The notes below the pieces were generated by a model. It searched no databases. It was not told the origin of the DNA and was given only the letters and a program-made list of their open reading frames with translations. Shown here in pieces: positions 42,113 through 50,559 of a stretch of DNA of 64,000 nt. The translations under genes were made by a program, and so were the position numbers. This DNA comes from Mycolicibacterium parafortuitum (GTDB taxonomy: Bacteria; Actinomycetota; Actinomycetes; Mycobacteriales; Mycobacteriaceae): NCBI RefSeq assembly GCF_002086815.1, contig NZ_MVID01000003.1, positions 62,001 through 126,000 of the forward strand, given 5' to 3'. Each line of letters opens with the position of its first letter. Position 1 is the stretch's first letter.

Positions 42113-43477
42113 GTGCTTCCCTCTCGTTCGCGCCTGGAATCGTGGAATCCCGACTCGTTGTCCTTCACCGGTCCCGCCGTCGAGGCGGCCGGCGACGCCG
42201 TCGAACTGTCGGTCGGGCGCATCGACGTGAACCTGCGGCAGATGCCGGAGACACGGAGTTGGGCGGGCACCGCGCACGACGCCGCGACCGACATGCTGGG
42301 TCGCGCGCACACATCGGCCGAGAAGTTCCGCGACCACCTCTCGTCGATCGCCGGTGCGCTGATCGAAGGCGCGAACACTCTCGGGGCCGCACGGCGCGCC
42401 CTGCTCGACAGAGCGGATCAGATCGACGCGGGCCCACTGAACGTGTCGGAGGGTTGGGCGGTGCTGATCGACCCCGGCGCCCAGTCGGGCGAACAGATCG
42501 CCGAGCTGATGGAGTTGGTCGTGACCGAGCAGGCGGCCGTGAACGATCTTCTGGTCGCCGTCGGTGACGCCGACGCCGCACTGGCCGACAACCTCATGGC
42601 CGCCGCCGAGGCCTTCGGTTTCACGCCACCACCCGCCGAGGGCCTGCCCGGCATGCTGGCACCGCACGCCCGGCGGCCGGCCGACGACGTCCCGAGCCCT
42701 CGGGATCCACTCGGCCTGCTGCAGCAGGACACCGTGCGCACCGAGGCCATGGCCACCACGGTGCGCGAAACACAGTCCGGCTACAACGACGACGGTCACT
42801 TCGAGAAGACGATGATCATGCAGGACGGCAGCAAGATCCGGATGACGGAGCACGAGTACGACTACGCGCACGGCGTGCCCGACATGGTGAAGGAAGAGCA
42901 TTTCGACGCCAACGGCCAACTGATGTCGTGGACGACGTCCAGCCGCACCCCGGGCGGATACGAGAACACGACGATGAACTGGGCCGACGGCTCGCAGTAC
43001 GTCGTCGACCGCACCCCCGACGGTGTCGTCACCGGCCACTTCAACCTTCCGGATGGCCGCCGGGTGCTGCTCGATCCCGACAGTCCGCTGCTGACCACTG
43101 TTCCCGCCCGCATCGGCGACGTCATGACCGGCCTCGACGCGCACATCGCGCACGGCGGACGGATCCCGATGCTGTCGATGGACAACGTGGAGAAGCTCGG
43201 CGCCGGCGCCAAGTACGGCGGGGCGGCGCTGGGCACGATGTCGGCGATGTACGACTTCCTTCGGGCGGCGACACCCGAGGACAAATGCGTCTCGGTGTTC
43301 GCGGGCACGTTCGGATTTGCCGGCAACGCTCTCGGCGGTGCCGGGGGTGCGGCGGTCGGTGCGCCGATACCGCTTCCCGGCACCACCGCGGCAGGGGCCA
43401 TCACCGGTGCGCTGGTGATCGGCGGATTGTTCACGCAGGCGGGAACCAAGGTCGGGGAGGTGCTGTGCGGCAGCTAG
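42113..43477 (+). CDS. Large WXG-like type VII secretion substrate, unknown effector
   Basis: The 454-residue protein begins with a helical region (1-190) containing an SWAG motif near residue 49-52, as in WXG100/LXG-type type VII substrates. A Pro-rich hinge near 190-215 follows. The middle (about 230-330) is rich in Tyr, Trp, Asp and Gly in short strand repeats (YNDDGHFEKT; MNWADGSQYVVD; HFNLPDGRRVLLD) resembling YD/RHS-type beta repeats. The C-terminal 60 residues are Gly/Ala-rich and hydrophobic (NALGGAGGAAVGAP), a glycine-zipper pattern seen in pore or membrane-inserted tails. The GTG at 42113 is 4 bases after the EspC-like stop. No enzymatic motif was recognised; a toxin or surface role is only inference. 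Confidence 0.75.
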   Translation: MLPSRSRLESWNPDSLSFTGPAVEAAGDAVELSVGRIDVNLRQMPETRSWAGTAHDAATDMLGRAHTSAEKFRDHLSSIAGALIEGANTLGAARRALLDRADQIDAGPLNVSEGWAVLIDPGAQSGEQIAELMELVVTEQAAVNDLLVAVGDADAALADNLMAAAEAFGFTPPPAEGLPGMLAPHARRPADDVPSPRDPLGLLQQDTVRTEAMATTVRETQSGYNDDGHFEKTMIMQDGSKIRMTEHEYDYAHGVPDMVKEEHFDANGQLMSWTTSSRTPGGYENTTMNWADGSQYVVDRTPDGVVTGHFNLPDGRRVLLDPDSPLLTTVPARIGDVMTGLDAHIAHGGRIPMLSMDNVEKLGAGAKYGGAALGTMSAMYDFLRAATPEDKCVSVFAGTFGFAGNALGGAGGAAVGAPIPLPGTTAAGAITGALVIGGLFTQAGTKVGEVLCGS

Positions 43478-44235
43478 ACAACGCTCCACCGCCGCCGCAC
43501 TGGCGCCCGAACCTCACCGCGTGGACGTGGGTGGGCGTGGCGGTGTTCGTCGTCGGGACGGTCTACTGCGTGGTGCAGGCCGCGACGTCGGTGGCGCACG
43601 GCTCGGCATTGGGGGCGCTGATCGCGGGGGGTCTCGCGGTGACGTGCGCGGGCGCGATGGCGGCATTGGCGGTGACCTTCACCGTCTCCGCTGTCCGATA
43701 CCGCGAGTCGGGTGGCTCCGCGACGACCCTGCGGGTCCATCCCGCGATCGCGGTCCTCTACGGCATCGCGCTCGCCGGCGCGGTGCCGGCTTCATCGCTC
43801 TACCTGATCTTCTCGGCCCGCGAGTCGGTCCGGATGTTGTTCGGCGGCGGCATGGTCGTCCGTTTTCTGATGGCCGCACTGCTGGGCCTCTCGCTGCTGG
43901 GGCTGATCGGTCTGGTCCGGTCCCGCGAACCCGGACGTCTGCGGCTGACCGCGACCGGAGTCCAGCACGCCACGTTCCTCGGAACCCGTTCGGCGCGCTG
44001 GGATCAGATCACCGACATCGCCGATACCGCGGGCAATCGCGCCGTGAATCCGATCGTGCTGGCCGTCCGGGACGCCAAGCCCATCGTGGTGTCGAACGCC
44101 GATCGCTACGGGGACGGTGGTCCGGCGGTGTACTGGATGGTGCGCCACTACTGGCGGCACCCGCAGGACCGCGGGGAACTCGCCGACGGCCGAGCGATGC
44201 AACGGCTTGCCGCCGTACAGTTCACGACCGACTGA
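43465..44235 (+). CDS. Membrane protein with C-terminal PH-like domain, partner of the secretion cassette
   Basis: The 256-residue protein has four hydrophobic helices (about 20-40, 50-72, 90-112 and 125-145). They are followed by a soluble C-terminal domain whose strands (GRLRLTATGVQHATFLGTRSARWDQITDI) resemble bacterial PH domains. The GTG start at 43465 lies inside the end of the large gene (13-base overlap) behind an ideal GGGGAGGT site, so they are translationally coupled. Position after an EspC-like/large substrate pair suggests either an immunity protein or an assembly partner. The family is not recognised. It ends at the stop of the convergent Lon-domain gene. Confidence 0.72.
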   Translation: MRQLDNAPPPPHWRPNLTAWTWVGVAVFVVGTVYCVVQAATSVAHGSALGALIAGGLAVTCAGAMAALAVTFTVSAVRYRESGGSATTLRVHPAIAVLYGIALAGAVPASSLYLIFSARESVRMLFGGGMVVRFLMAALLGLSLLGLIGLVRSREPGRLRLTATGVQHATFLGTRSARWDQITDIADTAGNRAVNPIVLAVRDAKPIVVSNADRYGDGGPAVYWMVRHYWRHPQDRGELADGRAMQRLAAVQFTTD

Positions 44236-44868
44236 TCACTCCGAGAGCTGGAACTCGACCATCGCGATGATGGTGTCGACCGCCTCGGACAACGCCGTCA
44301 CCCGGTCGGCGACGGTCGGTGCGGCCAGGATCGCGTACCGGTCGGCCTGCCCCATCGGAAGCCGGTTCGTCAACGCGTACAACCACTGTGCGGCGTCGCC
44401 GGACGCGTCGGCGCCGAGGATGATGTCGCGGGCGTTGACCTGCGCGCCGCGGGCGGCGGCGATGCGCTCGAACAATCCGACGATCCGTTCCTCGATGTCG
44501 CGGATCGCGTCGACGTCGACGGCGGGCCCGGGCTGGTCGGGCCACACGTCGATCACCGCCCGGGGATACGGATCGTCCGGCAGCCATTCGAGCACCCGGA
44601 TACGCTCCCCCAGCTGACATTTCAACCGGTAGCGGCCGCTGCCGGTCTCTGCGTACTCGGCGATGCGGGCCAGCACCCCGACGTCGCTGCGGGTGTCACC
44701 GCCGCCGACCTCGCGCCCCGCCGCGATCATCACCACGCCGAACACCGGCTCGTCACCGGCCAGGCAGGCCCGCACCAGCGCGGTGTATCTCGGCTCGAAG
44801 ATCCGCAGCGGAAGTTCCTCACCGGGCAGCGTCGCCACCTCGAGCGGGAACATCGGCAGGGTCGGCAC
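44236..44868 (-). CDS. Lon substrate-binding (N-terminal) domain protein, Rv0434-like
   Basis: The 210-residue protein matches the isolated LON N-domain found in Lon protease, without an ATPase or protease domain. It starts LPMFPLEVATLPGEELPLRIFEPRY, the family entry motif, and contains GDEPVFGVVMI and IGRCKL-like strands. Such stand-alone domains may recruit substrates or act in cofactor metabolism. The GTG at 44868 follows the stop of the ligase gene with only a 1-base gap, so both are coupled. Its place next to the ligase is conserved in mycobacteria. Confidence 0.88.
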   Translation of the reverse strand: MPTLPMFPLEVATLPGEELPLRIFEPRYTALVRACLAGDEPVFGVVMIAAGREVGGGDTRSDVGVLARIAEYAETGSGRYRLKCQLGERIRVLEWLPDDPYPRAVIDVWPDQPGPAVDVDAIRDIEERIVGLFERIAAARGAQVNARDIILGADASGDAAQWLYALTNRLPMGQADRYAILAAPTVADRVTALSEAVDTIIAMVEFQLSE

Positions 44869-44869
44869 G

Positions 44870-46012
44870 CTAGAGCACCAACTCGCTCACCAGAGCATCG
44901 ACGACGGCGCGCAGGTCGCCGTCGTGTTCCTCGGCGACGCGGCGCTGCCGTTGGTACGACGCCCCGTTGTGGTAGATGTCGGGCACCCGGGCGAGCTCGT
45001 CGACGCAGCCCAGCCGCTTGGCGACGGGTTGCAGCCGCTCGAGCAGATCGTCGAGGTCATCGGTGACGAGCCGCTCGTTGCTGTCGGCGTCGAGGATGAT
45101 GATCGCGTCGAGGCCGTAACGTGCTGCGCGCCACTTGTTCTCCTGCACATGCCACGGCGGCATCACCGGCAGCGAATCGCCGGCCTCGATCCGGCGGTCC
45201 AGGTCGACGATCAGGCAGTGGGTCAGCGCGACCAGCGCGGAGAGCTCGTGCAGGTTGGAGACGCCGTCGAAGATCCGGACCTCGATGGTACCGAGATGCG
45301 GGGACGGCCTGATGTCCCAGCGGATCTCGTTCATGTGGTCGATGATCCCGGTCTTCTTCTGATCGCTGACGAAGCGTTCCCATTCCCGCCATTCCTGGAA
45401 GTGGAACGGCAATCCGGCCGTCGGCAACTGCTGGAACATCATGGCGCGGTTGCTCGCATAGCCGGTGTCCTCACCGTCCCAGAACGGCGAGGACGCCGAC
45501 AGCGCCAGCAGGTGCGGGTACTGGTGCAGCAGCGACGTGATGATCGGCATGACCTTGTGCGCCGACGAGACGCCGACGTGCACATGCACGCCCCAGATCG
45601 TCATCTGCCTGCCCCACCACTGGGTGCGCTTGATCAGCTCGGCGTAGCGCGGCGCATCGGTCAGCTTCTGCGCCGACCAGTCCGCGAACGGATGGGTACC
45701 CGCGCAGAACAACTCCATGCCGCGCTGGCGCACGACCTCGCGCACCGGGCGCAGGGTCGAGGCGAGGTCTTCCATCGCCTGACCCGAGTTCTCGCAGATG
45801 CCCGTCACCACCTCGACGGTGTTACGCAGCAATTCCTTGTGCACATGCGGGTTCTCGCCGATCTCGGCGATGACGGACGCGGCCTCGTTGCTGAGGTCCC
45901 TGGTCTCGGCGTCGACGAGAGCGAACTCCCATTCGACGCCGACGGTCGGACGTACCGACCCTTTGAAATCGATACGGCTGCTTGCGTTTCCGTCAGGAAC
46001 CGGTGATGACAC
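44870..46012 (-). CDS. Glutamate-cysteine ligase-like carboxylate-amine ligase (Rv0433-like)
   Basis: The 380-residue protein belongs to the YbdK/GCS2 family of ATP-dependent carboxylate-amine ligases. It shows [10 protein letters not shown] with the metal-binding Glu near residue 23, [26 protein letters not shown] and the C-terminal [17 protein letters not shown]. These enzymes join an amino acid such as Glu to an amine, as in glutathione synthesis, but mycobacteria use mycothiol and the product here is unproven. The GTG at 46012 is chosen for family length and overlaps the sodC stop by 20 bases. Confidence 0.9.
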   Translation of the reverse strand: MSSPVPDGNASSRIDFKGSVRPTVGVEWEFALVDAETRDLSNEAASVIAEIGENPHVHKELLRNTVEVVTGICENSGQAMEDLASTLRPVREVVRQRGMELFCAGTHPFADWSAQKLTDAPRYAELIKRTQWWGRQMTIWGVHVHVGVSSAHKVMPIITSLLHQYPHLLALSASSPFWDGEDTGYASNRAMMFQQLPTAGLPFHFQEWREWERFVSDQKKTGIIDHMNEIRWDIRPSPHLGTIEVRIFDGVSNLHELSALVALTHCLIVDLDRRIEAGDSLPVMPPWHVQENKWRAARYGLDAIIILDADSNERLVTDDLDDLLERLQPVAKRLGCVDELARVPDIYHNGASYQRQRRVAEEHDGDLRAVVDALVSELVL

Positions 46013-46703
46013 CGCAGGCCACCCGCGCTCCGGCGTCGCCGGTCGCCAGGGTGTTCTGATCCGGCGGCGGCGCACCGTCGACCTGCTGGTAGCGCTCCGG
46101 CGGGATGTTGGCGAAGTTGTCCGGCTTCTCGTGGATGATGATCGCGGTGCCCGCACCGTCGAGCAGATCCTCAGCGGTGAACGCATCCGTCGTCGTCACC
46201 AGCATGGCCGAACCGTCCTCACGCACCTGCAGCGATGACAGGTCGCCGCTGGCGGGGTGGCCGCTGTGGCCCGGCACCTGGAAATGCCCACCGGCGGAGT
46301 TGAAGTTCGCGGGAGCACCGCCGGTCGGGGCGACCGAGTTGGCCTCGCACTTGCCCACCGAGTGGATGTGCATGCCGTGGAATCCCGGTTCCAGCTGGCC
46401 GCTTCCGGTGGTCTCGACGGTCACGGTGGCGTAACCGTCGGAGAACACGATTTCGGCGTTGGCGACCGTGGTGCCGTCAGCCAGGTTGAGTTCGGCGGTC
46501 AGGGTTTCCCCACCGGTCTGACCGGAGCCGCCTCCGTGCCCGGATCCGTGCTCGCCGGGCGCCGCGGACGGCGACGGCGAACCGGTCCACACCTGGGGTG
46601 TGGTGCCCGGAGAATCCGAAGGCACTTCTCCCGGAGGGGCGCACGCACTCAACACAAGCGCGGGCACTGCAAACAACGTGGCGGCAGCGACGGACCTGAG
46701 CAT
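45993..46703 (-). CDS. sodC: Cu,Zn superoxide dismutase, lipoprotein
   Basis: SodC removes superoxide outside the cytoplasm. The lipobox LSAC ends at Cys21, so the protein is lipid-anchored. A Pro/Ser/Gly linker (about 25-65) leads to the dismutase domain, with copper ligands in [12 protein letters not shown], zinc ligands in [17 protein letters not shown] and the disulphide Cys near RVACGVI. The ATG at 46703 is favoured; a TTG at 46709 adds two residues. The start of the ligase gene overlaps its end. The product is 236 residues and close to M. tuberculosis SodC in order and sequence. Confidence 0.95.
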   Translation of the reverse strand: MLRSVAAATLFAVPALVLSACAPPGEVPSDSPGTTPQVWTGSPSPSAAPGEHGSGHGGGSGQTGGETLTAELNLADGTTVANAEIVFSDGYATVTVETTGSGQLEPGFHGMHIHSVGKCEANSVAPTGGAPANFNSAGGHFQVPGHSGHPASGDLSSLQVREDGSAMLVTTTDAFTAEDLLDGAGTAIIIHEKPDNFANIPPERYQQVDGAPPPDQNTLATGDAGARVACGVITGS

Positions 46704-46713
46704 GTGCAAGAGC

Positions 46714-47169
46714 CTAACCGGTGACCAGTACGACCACGCCCGGTGGCTGCTCTATGAGCTCCGGCACCCTCGGTGCGACCGGTGCCTGCAGCAGTCGGCC
46801 GACCTCTTCGGCGGCTTCCTGCTCACCCTCGGTCTCGCCGAAGTACACCGTGGTGACGGTGACTTCCGGCACCACAAGGTTGCCGACCTCGGTGACATCC
46901 CACTTGTCGTCACGCAGCCGCGTGGCGGTGGATTCCGCGGCGCCGGGGATCTCGGAGATGTTGAACACGCGGACCTCGGGGCGCGCCGGCTCGGGCGGCG
47001 CCGACGGGGTCGTCGTGGTCGTGGTCGTGACGGTGGTCGCGGCCGTCGACGAGTCGTCGTCGGAACCGCTCAACGCCTGGAACCCGACGAGCAGGAACAC
47101 CACGCCGAGGAACAGCAACACCATGACGATGGCACGTAGGGGCAGTCCCGAAGACTCTCGCTGGTTCAT
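46714..47169 (-). CDS. virR: LytR_C domain envelope protein (VirR-like)
   Basis: A 151-residue protein with one N-terminal membrane helix (about 11-30), a Ser/Thr-rich linker with a run of threonines ([10 protein letters not shown] near 45) and a LytR_C domain ([21 protein letters not shown]). Position between sodC and Rv0430 matches M. tuberculosis Rv0431, known as VirR, which limits membrane vesicle release and supports cell-wall integrity. It ends 10 bases before the sodC start on the same strand. The N-terminus is cytoplasmic and the domain faces the wall. Confidence 0.87.
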   Translation of the reverse strand: MNQRESSGLPLRAIVMVLLFLGVVFLLVGFQALSGSDDDSSTAATTVTTTTTTTPSAPPEPARPEVRVFNISEIPGAAESTATRLRDDKWDVTEVGNLVVPEVTVTTVYFGETEGEQEAAEEVGRLLQAPVAPRVPELIEQPPGVVVLVTG

Positions 47170-47210
47170 CGGCGCCTACTGTATCGCGGGCCGGCGCCCG
47201 GCCCGGTGAC

Positions 47211-47519
47211 CTAAGTGACGTCGAAGCCGAGTCGACGCGCGGCCCGGGCCTTCTGCCTGCTGGCCCGCAGCCTGCGCAGCCGCTTCACCAGCATCGGGTC
47301 CGCGGCCAGCGCCTCGGGCCGGTCCACCAGGGCATTGAGCACCTGGTAGTAGCGGGTCGCCGACATGGAGAACAACTCCTTGATGGCGTCTTCCTTGGAC
47401 CCGGCGTACTTCCACCACTGGCGCTCGAACGCCAAGATGTCGTGCTCGCGACGGGTCAGACCGTCGGTGGGCTCGGTGTCGTCCCCAGAACGCTCAGCCC
47501 GCGCGATGGCGCCGTCCAT
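47211..47519 (-). CDS. DUF3263 protein (Rv0430-like)
   Basis: A 102-residue protein with the helical DUF3263 domain, LTRREHDILAFERQWWKYAGSKEDAIKELFSMSATRYYQVLNAL, which looks like a sigma-70 region 4-type helix-turn-helix fragment. DNA binding is thus plausible. The C-terminus is strongly basic (LRRLRASRQKARAARRLG). The ATG at 47519 gives the family's usual length; the longer frame is probably not translated. It diverges from def, with about 150 bases between the starts that should hold both promoters. It is first in a run of minus-strand genes (virR, sodC, ligase, Lon-like). Confidence 0.87.
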   Translation of the reverse strand: MDGAIARAERSGDDTEPTDGLTRREHDILAFERQWWKYAGSKEDAIKELFSMSATRYYQVLNALVDRPEALAADPMLVKRLRRLRASRQKARAARRLGFDVT

Positions 47520-47668
47520 ATCGCTACTTGGACCCTTCCGGAAATCGAAATGACATAGATGTGGTTTCGGCGAGTATTCAATCACGGTTGGGTCACGCGC
47601 ATCGTCACAAACGCCGCGAGTCGGCAGCCGAAAGCGCCGCGTGAGCGGTGCCGCCTAAGCTTTCCGGC

Positions 47669-48262
47669 ATGGCCGTCAGACCGATCTGCATCGTCGGAGA
47701 TCCCGTCCTGCACACCCCGACCGAACCCGTGCCCGTCGGGCCGGACGGTTCGCTGCCCGCCGAGATCGCAGACCTGATCCAGGACATGTACGACACGATG
47801 GACGCCGCCAACGGAGTCGGGTTGGCCGCCAACCAGATCGGGGTGAACAAGCGGCTCTTCGTCTACGACTGCGCCGACTCGCGCAAGAAGACAAGCCGCC
47901 GCCGCGGCGTCGTCGTCAACCCGGTGCTGGAGACCTCGGAGATCCCCGAGACCATGCCCGACCCCGATGACGACGACGAGGGCTGCCTGTCGGTGCCCGG
48001 CGAATCGTTCCCGACCGGCCGGGCCGACTGGGCGCGGGTGACGGGGCTGGATGCCGACGGGAACGAGATCGTCCTCGAGGGCACCGATCTGTTCGCGCGG
48101 ATGCTGCAGCACGAGACCGGCCATCTCGACGGCTTCCTGTACCTGGACCGGTTGATCGGCCGCAACGCCCGTGCGGCGAAGAAGGCCGTCAAGTCGAACG
48201 GCTGGGGTGTCCCCGGGCTGACCTGGATGCCCGGTGAGGATCCCGATCCGTTCGGGCACTGA
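47669..48262 (+). CDS. def: Peptide deformylase
   Basis: Def removes the formyl group from the N-terminal methionine of new proteins using Fe2+ (or Zn2+). All three motifs are in place: GVGLAANQ (49-56), EGCLSVP (104-110) with the metal Cys106, and HETGH (148-152) with two metal His and the catalytic Glu149. The product has 197 residues. A 10-residue acidic insertion (PDPDDDDEG) just before the second motif is typical for mycobacteria. The ATG at 47669 is set by family alignment. It precedes the GNAT gene by 3 bases. Confidence 0.96.
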   Translation: MAVRPICIVGDPVLHTPTEPVPVGPDGSLPAEIADLIQDMYDTMDAANGVGLAANQIGVNKRLFVYDCADSRKKTSRRRGVVVNPVLETSEIPETMPDPDDDDEGCLSVPGESFPTGRADWARVTGLDADGNEIVLEGTDLFARMLQHETGHLDGFLYLDRLIGRNARAAKKAVKSNGWGVPGLTWMPGEDPDPFGH

Positions 48263-48265
48263 CCG

Positions 48266-49165
48266 GTGATCGAGCTGCCCGAGGTCGGGACCCGGGTCAG
48301 CCTGCGGTATCGGCTGCCGACCGACACCGACCGGCCGATGACCGACGTGGTCGGCCACATCGTCGACCCGAGTGACGACGCCGGCGACGTGGTCCGCATC
48401 AAGACCCGCCGCGGTGACATCGTCGACGTCGTCCGCGAGGATGTGCTGGCGGTTCGCGTGGTCCCGGAGATGCCGGTGCGCACCGGGGAGATCCGCAACC
48501 TGGAACACGCCGCGGCGCTGGGGTGGCCGGGCACCGAACACCAGTGGCTGGGCGGCTGGTTGCTGCGGCACGGACGCGGTGTCACGCGGCGCGCCAATTC
48601 CGCGGTGCCGCTGCAGTATTCGTCGTTCTCGGAGATCGCGCAGGTGGCCGACTGGTACCGGGCCCGCGGTCTGCCTGCGCTGATCTCGGCCCCGGACCGG
48701 CTGTTGCGGCTGCCCGACACAACGCCGACCGACGCCGAGAACCTGGTCATGACAGCCGATATCGCACCGTCCGGGGAAATCCCGGTTTCGCAGACCCCCG
48801 ACGACGCGTGGCTCGGCATCTATCAACGCGACGTACCCGTCGACGTCCTGACCGCGGTGGTCGACGGCGAGGTCGGCTTCGGCATGCTCGACGGGGCGGC
48901 GGTCGGCCGGGTGGCGGTGACGGAGGCGCCCGACGGCACCAGGTGGGCGGGCGTGTCCGCGGTCCGGGTGGACGAGAGCGCACGGCGACAAGGGCTGGCA
49001 CGAACGCTCTGCGACGGCCTGCTGACATGGGCGCATCAGCGCGGTGCGACACGTTGCTATGTCCAGGTGGTCGACGAAAACACCGGGGCCCGTGCGCTTT
49101 ACGAGAAGATGGGCTTTGTGGTCCATCACCGGTCGCGGTACGTGCGCGCCGAGGACCTACTGTAG
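48266..49165 (+). CDS. GNAT family acetyltransferase (Rv0428c-like)
   Basis: The 299-residue protein has an N-terminal beta-barrel-like extension (about 1-75; VSLRYRLPTDTDRPMTDVVGHIV) and a C-terminal GNAT domain. The acetyl-CoA loop is VRVDESARRQGLARTLCDGLL, and the final strand-helix is CYVQVVDENTGARALYEKMGF. The acceptor is unknown. It starts 3 bases after def with a GTG and is followed by xthA 5 bases on, so def, this gene and xthA form one transcript. The order is the same in M. tuberculosis. Confidence 0.9.
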   Translation: MIELPEVGTRVSLRYRLPTDTDRPMTDVVGHIVDPSDDAGDVVRIKTRRGDIVDVVREDVLAVRVVPEMPVRTGEIRNLEHAAALGWPGTEHQWLGGWLLRHGRGVTRRANSAVPLQYSSFSEIAQVADWYRARGLPALISAPDRLLRLPDTTPTDAENLVMTADIAPSGEIPVSQTPDDAWLGIYQRDVPVDVLTAVVDGEVGFGMLDGAAVGRVAVTEAPDGTRWAGVSAVRVDESARRQGLARTLCDGLLTWAHQRGATRCYVQVVDENTGARALYEKMGFVVHHRSRYVRAEDLL

Positions 49166-49170
49166 GGCCC

Positions 49171-49989
49171 ATGCGTCTGGCTACCTGGAACGTCAACTCG
49201 ATCCGTGCCCGCGTCGACCGCGTCACCGACTGGCTCGAGCGCGCCGACGTCGACGTGCTGGCGATGCAGGAGACGAAGTGTTCCGACGACCAGTTCCCGA
49301 CAATGCCGTTCGCGGCGCTGGGCTACGAGGTGGTGCACTGCGGGTTCAGCCAGTGGAACGGGGTCGCGATCGCCTCTCGGGTGGGAATCGACGCTGTCGA
49401 GGTCGGTTTCGACGGCCAGCCGACATGGGGTGACAAGCCCGAGGTGGAGGCGGCCGCCGAGGCGCGCGCGTTGGGCGCCACGTGCGGCGGAGTCCGGGTG
49501 TGGAGCCTCTACGTACCGAACGGGCGCACGGTGGATGCGCCGCACTACGCCTATAAGTTGGAATGGCTTGCCGCGCTGCGTGACACGGCCGCATCATGGC
49601 TGTCGGCCGACCCCACCGCGCCGATCGCACTCGTCGGCGACTGGAACATCGCCCCGTTCGATGACGACGTGTGGGACATCTCGCTGTTCCAGGAGAGCAC
49701 ACATGTGACCCCGCGGGAGCGGGACGCGTTCAACGCGATCGTCGACGCCGGATTCACCGACGTGGTAAGACCTTTCACGCCCGGACCGGGGACGTTCACC
49801 TATTGGGACTACACACAGTTGCGGTTCCCGAAGAACCGCGGCATGCGCATCGACTTCATCTTGGGGTCCCCGGCCTTCGCGTCCCGCGTCACGCACGCGG
49901 AGATCGCCCGCGACGAGCGCAAGACGGGCAAGAACCGGGTCGGGACCCCGAGCGATCACGCGCCGGTCGTGGTGGATCTGGACCTCTGA
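49171..49989 (+). CDS. xthA: Exodeoxyribonuclease III
   Basis: XthA is an AP endonuclease and 3'-5' exonuclease for base excision repair. The family residues are seen in order: ATWNVNSIRAR, QETKCSDDQFP (catalytic Glu), SLYVPNGR (Tyr), GDWNIAP (Asp, Asn), MRIDFILGS and the final SDHAPVVVD (Asp-His pair). The 272 residues match the usual length. The ATG at 49171 is 5 bases from the end of the GNAT gene. A strong terminator follows. Confidence 0.96.
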   Translation: MRLATWNVNSIRARVDRVTDWLERADVDVLAMQETKCSDDQFPTMPFAALGYEVVHCGFSQWNGVAIASRVGIDAVEVGFDGQPTWGDKPEVEAAAEARALGATCGGVRVWSLYVPNGRTVDAPHYAYKLEWLAALRDTAASWLSADPTAPIALVGDWNIAPFDDDVWDISLFQESTHVTPRERDAFNAIVDAGFTDVVRPFTPGPGTFTYWDYTQLRFPKNRGMRIDFILGSPAFASRVTHAEIARDERKTGKNRVGTPSDHAPVVVDLDL

Positions 49990-50019
49990 GAAAGGGGCGC
50001 CCCGAAGGACGCCCCTTTC
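49989..50019. terminator. Two-way intrinsic terminator after xthA
   Basis: AAAGGGGCG (49991-49999) and CGCCCCTTT (50010-50018) form a 9-bp GC-rich stem with a 10-base loop. It has A and T at the stem ends, so it can end both xthA and the convergent gene at 50034. Confidence 0.8.
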
Positions 50020-50033
50020 GTCACGCTCGCCGG

Positions 50034-50348
50034 TCAGCGGACGTTGACGTAGTACACGTAGCCGGTGATCGTGTTCTGGTAGGTGCGGTCGTTGCGGAAG
50101 TCCCGCACGGTGTCGCGGATCGCCGGCCCCCGGTTGACGCCGACGACGCTGGCCTCCCGGAGCGGGGTGTCCGACAGCCGGTGCACGATCACGCGATGAC
50201 CTTCGCGCTCCAGCGCAGCGATGGTCGCCTGCGCGTCCGAACCCGTCGGAGCTGCCGCGGCCGGTGCCGCCAGACCCACCACAGCGGCCGACAGAGCTGC
50301 TACGGCTGCGGCTGCGATGTTGAACTTCTGGATGTTGAACTTCTTCAC
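50034..50348 (-). CDS. Small secreted protein with N-terminal signal peptide
   Basis: A 104-residue product with a basic start (KKFNIQKF), a hydrophobic core and an Ala-rich cleavage region (AAPAAAAPTG) near residue 35, so it is a likely Sec substrate. The mature part (about 70 residues) has no Cys and reads SDAQATIAALEREGHRVIVHR with alternating strands. Similar short secreted proteins are common in mycobacteria with no named function. The GTG at 50348 has an AGGAAAAG site. Alternate longer frames start in Arg-rich non-coding-like sequence. Confidence 0.75.
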   Translation of the reverse strand: MKKFNIQKFNIAAAAVAALSAAVVGLAAPAAAAPTGSDAQATIAALEREGHRVIVHRLSDTPLREASVVGVNRGPAIRDTVRDFRNDRTYQNTITGYVYYVNVR

Positions 50349-50538
50349 TTTCTTTTCCTGCCCTTCCCTGCGGCGGCGAGTCGGAGCCGTGGAGCGTGTC
50401 ACGCGGTTTCGACTTACGGTGGTGCTCGATCTTGATGATCTGCCCTGCTAAACCAGCAGTTCAGCCGGATAATTCCGGTGGCAGGAATTGATCGTCGGGT
50501 GGCAGAACTACGACGGTGGAACTTGTCGGCGGTGTCAC

Positions 50539-50544
50539 TATACT
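50539..50544 (+). promoter_or_regulatory. -10 element of the 13E12 gene
   Basis: TATACT at 50539-50544 fits the mycobacterial SigA -10 (TANNNT). The start codon at 50552 begins 7 bases past its end, the distance expected for the transcription start. This predicts a leaderless message, since no Shine-Dalgarno sequence is seen. No clear -35 is found. Confidence 0.6.
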
Positions 50545-50559
50545 CGAACACATGTTCGA
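50544..50559. promoter_or_regulatory. LexA-type SOS box over the 13E12 start codon
   Basis: TCGAACACATGTTCGA is a perfect match to the mycobacterial LexA site TCGAAC-N4-GTTCGA. It overlaps the end of the -10 hexamer and the ATG start codon itself, so LexA bound here should block RNA polymerase. DNA damage would release it. Confidence 0.88.

Noticed and set aside
44870..46012. Naming the ligase gshA
   Set aside because: It belongs to the YbdK/GCS2 group, but mycobacteria make mycothiol, so the glutathione-pathway name would be misleading.
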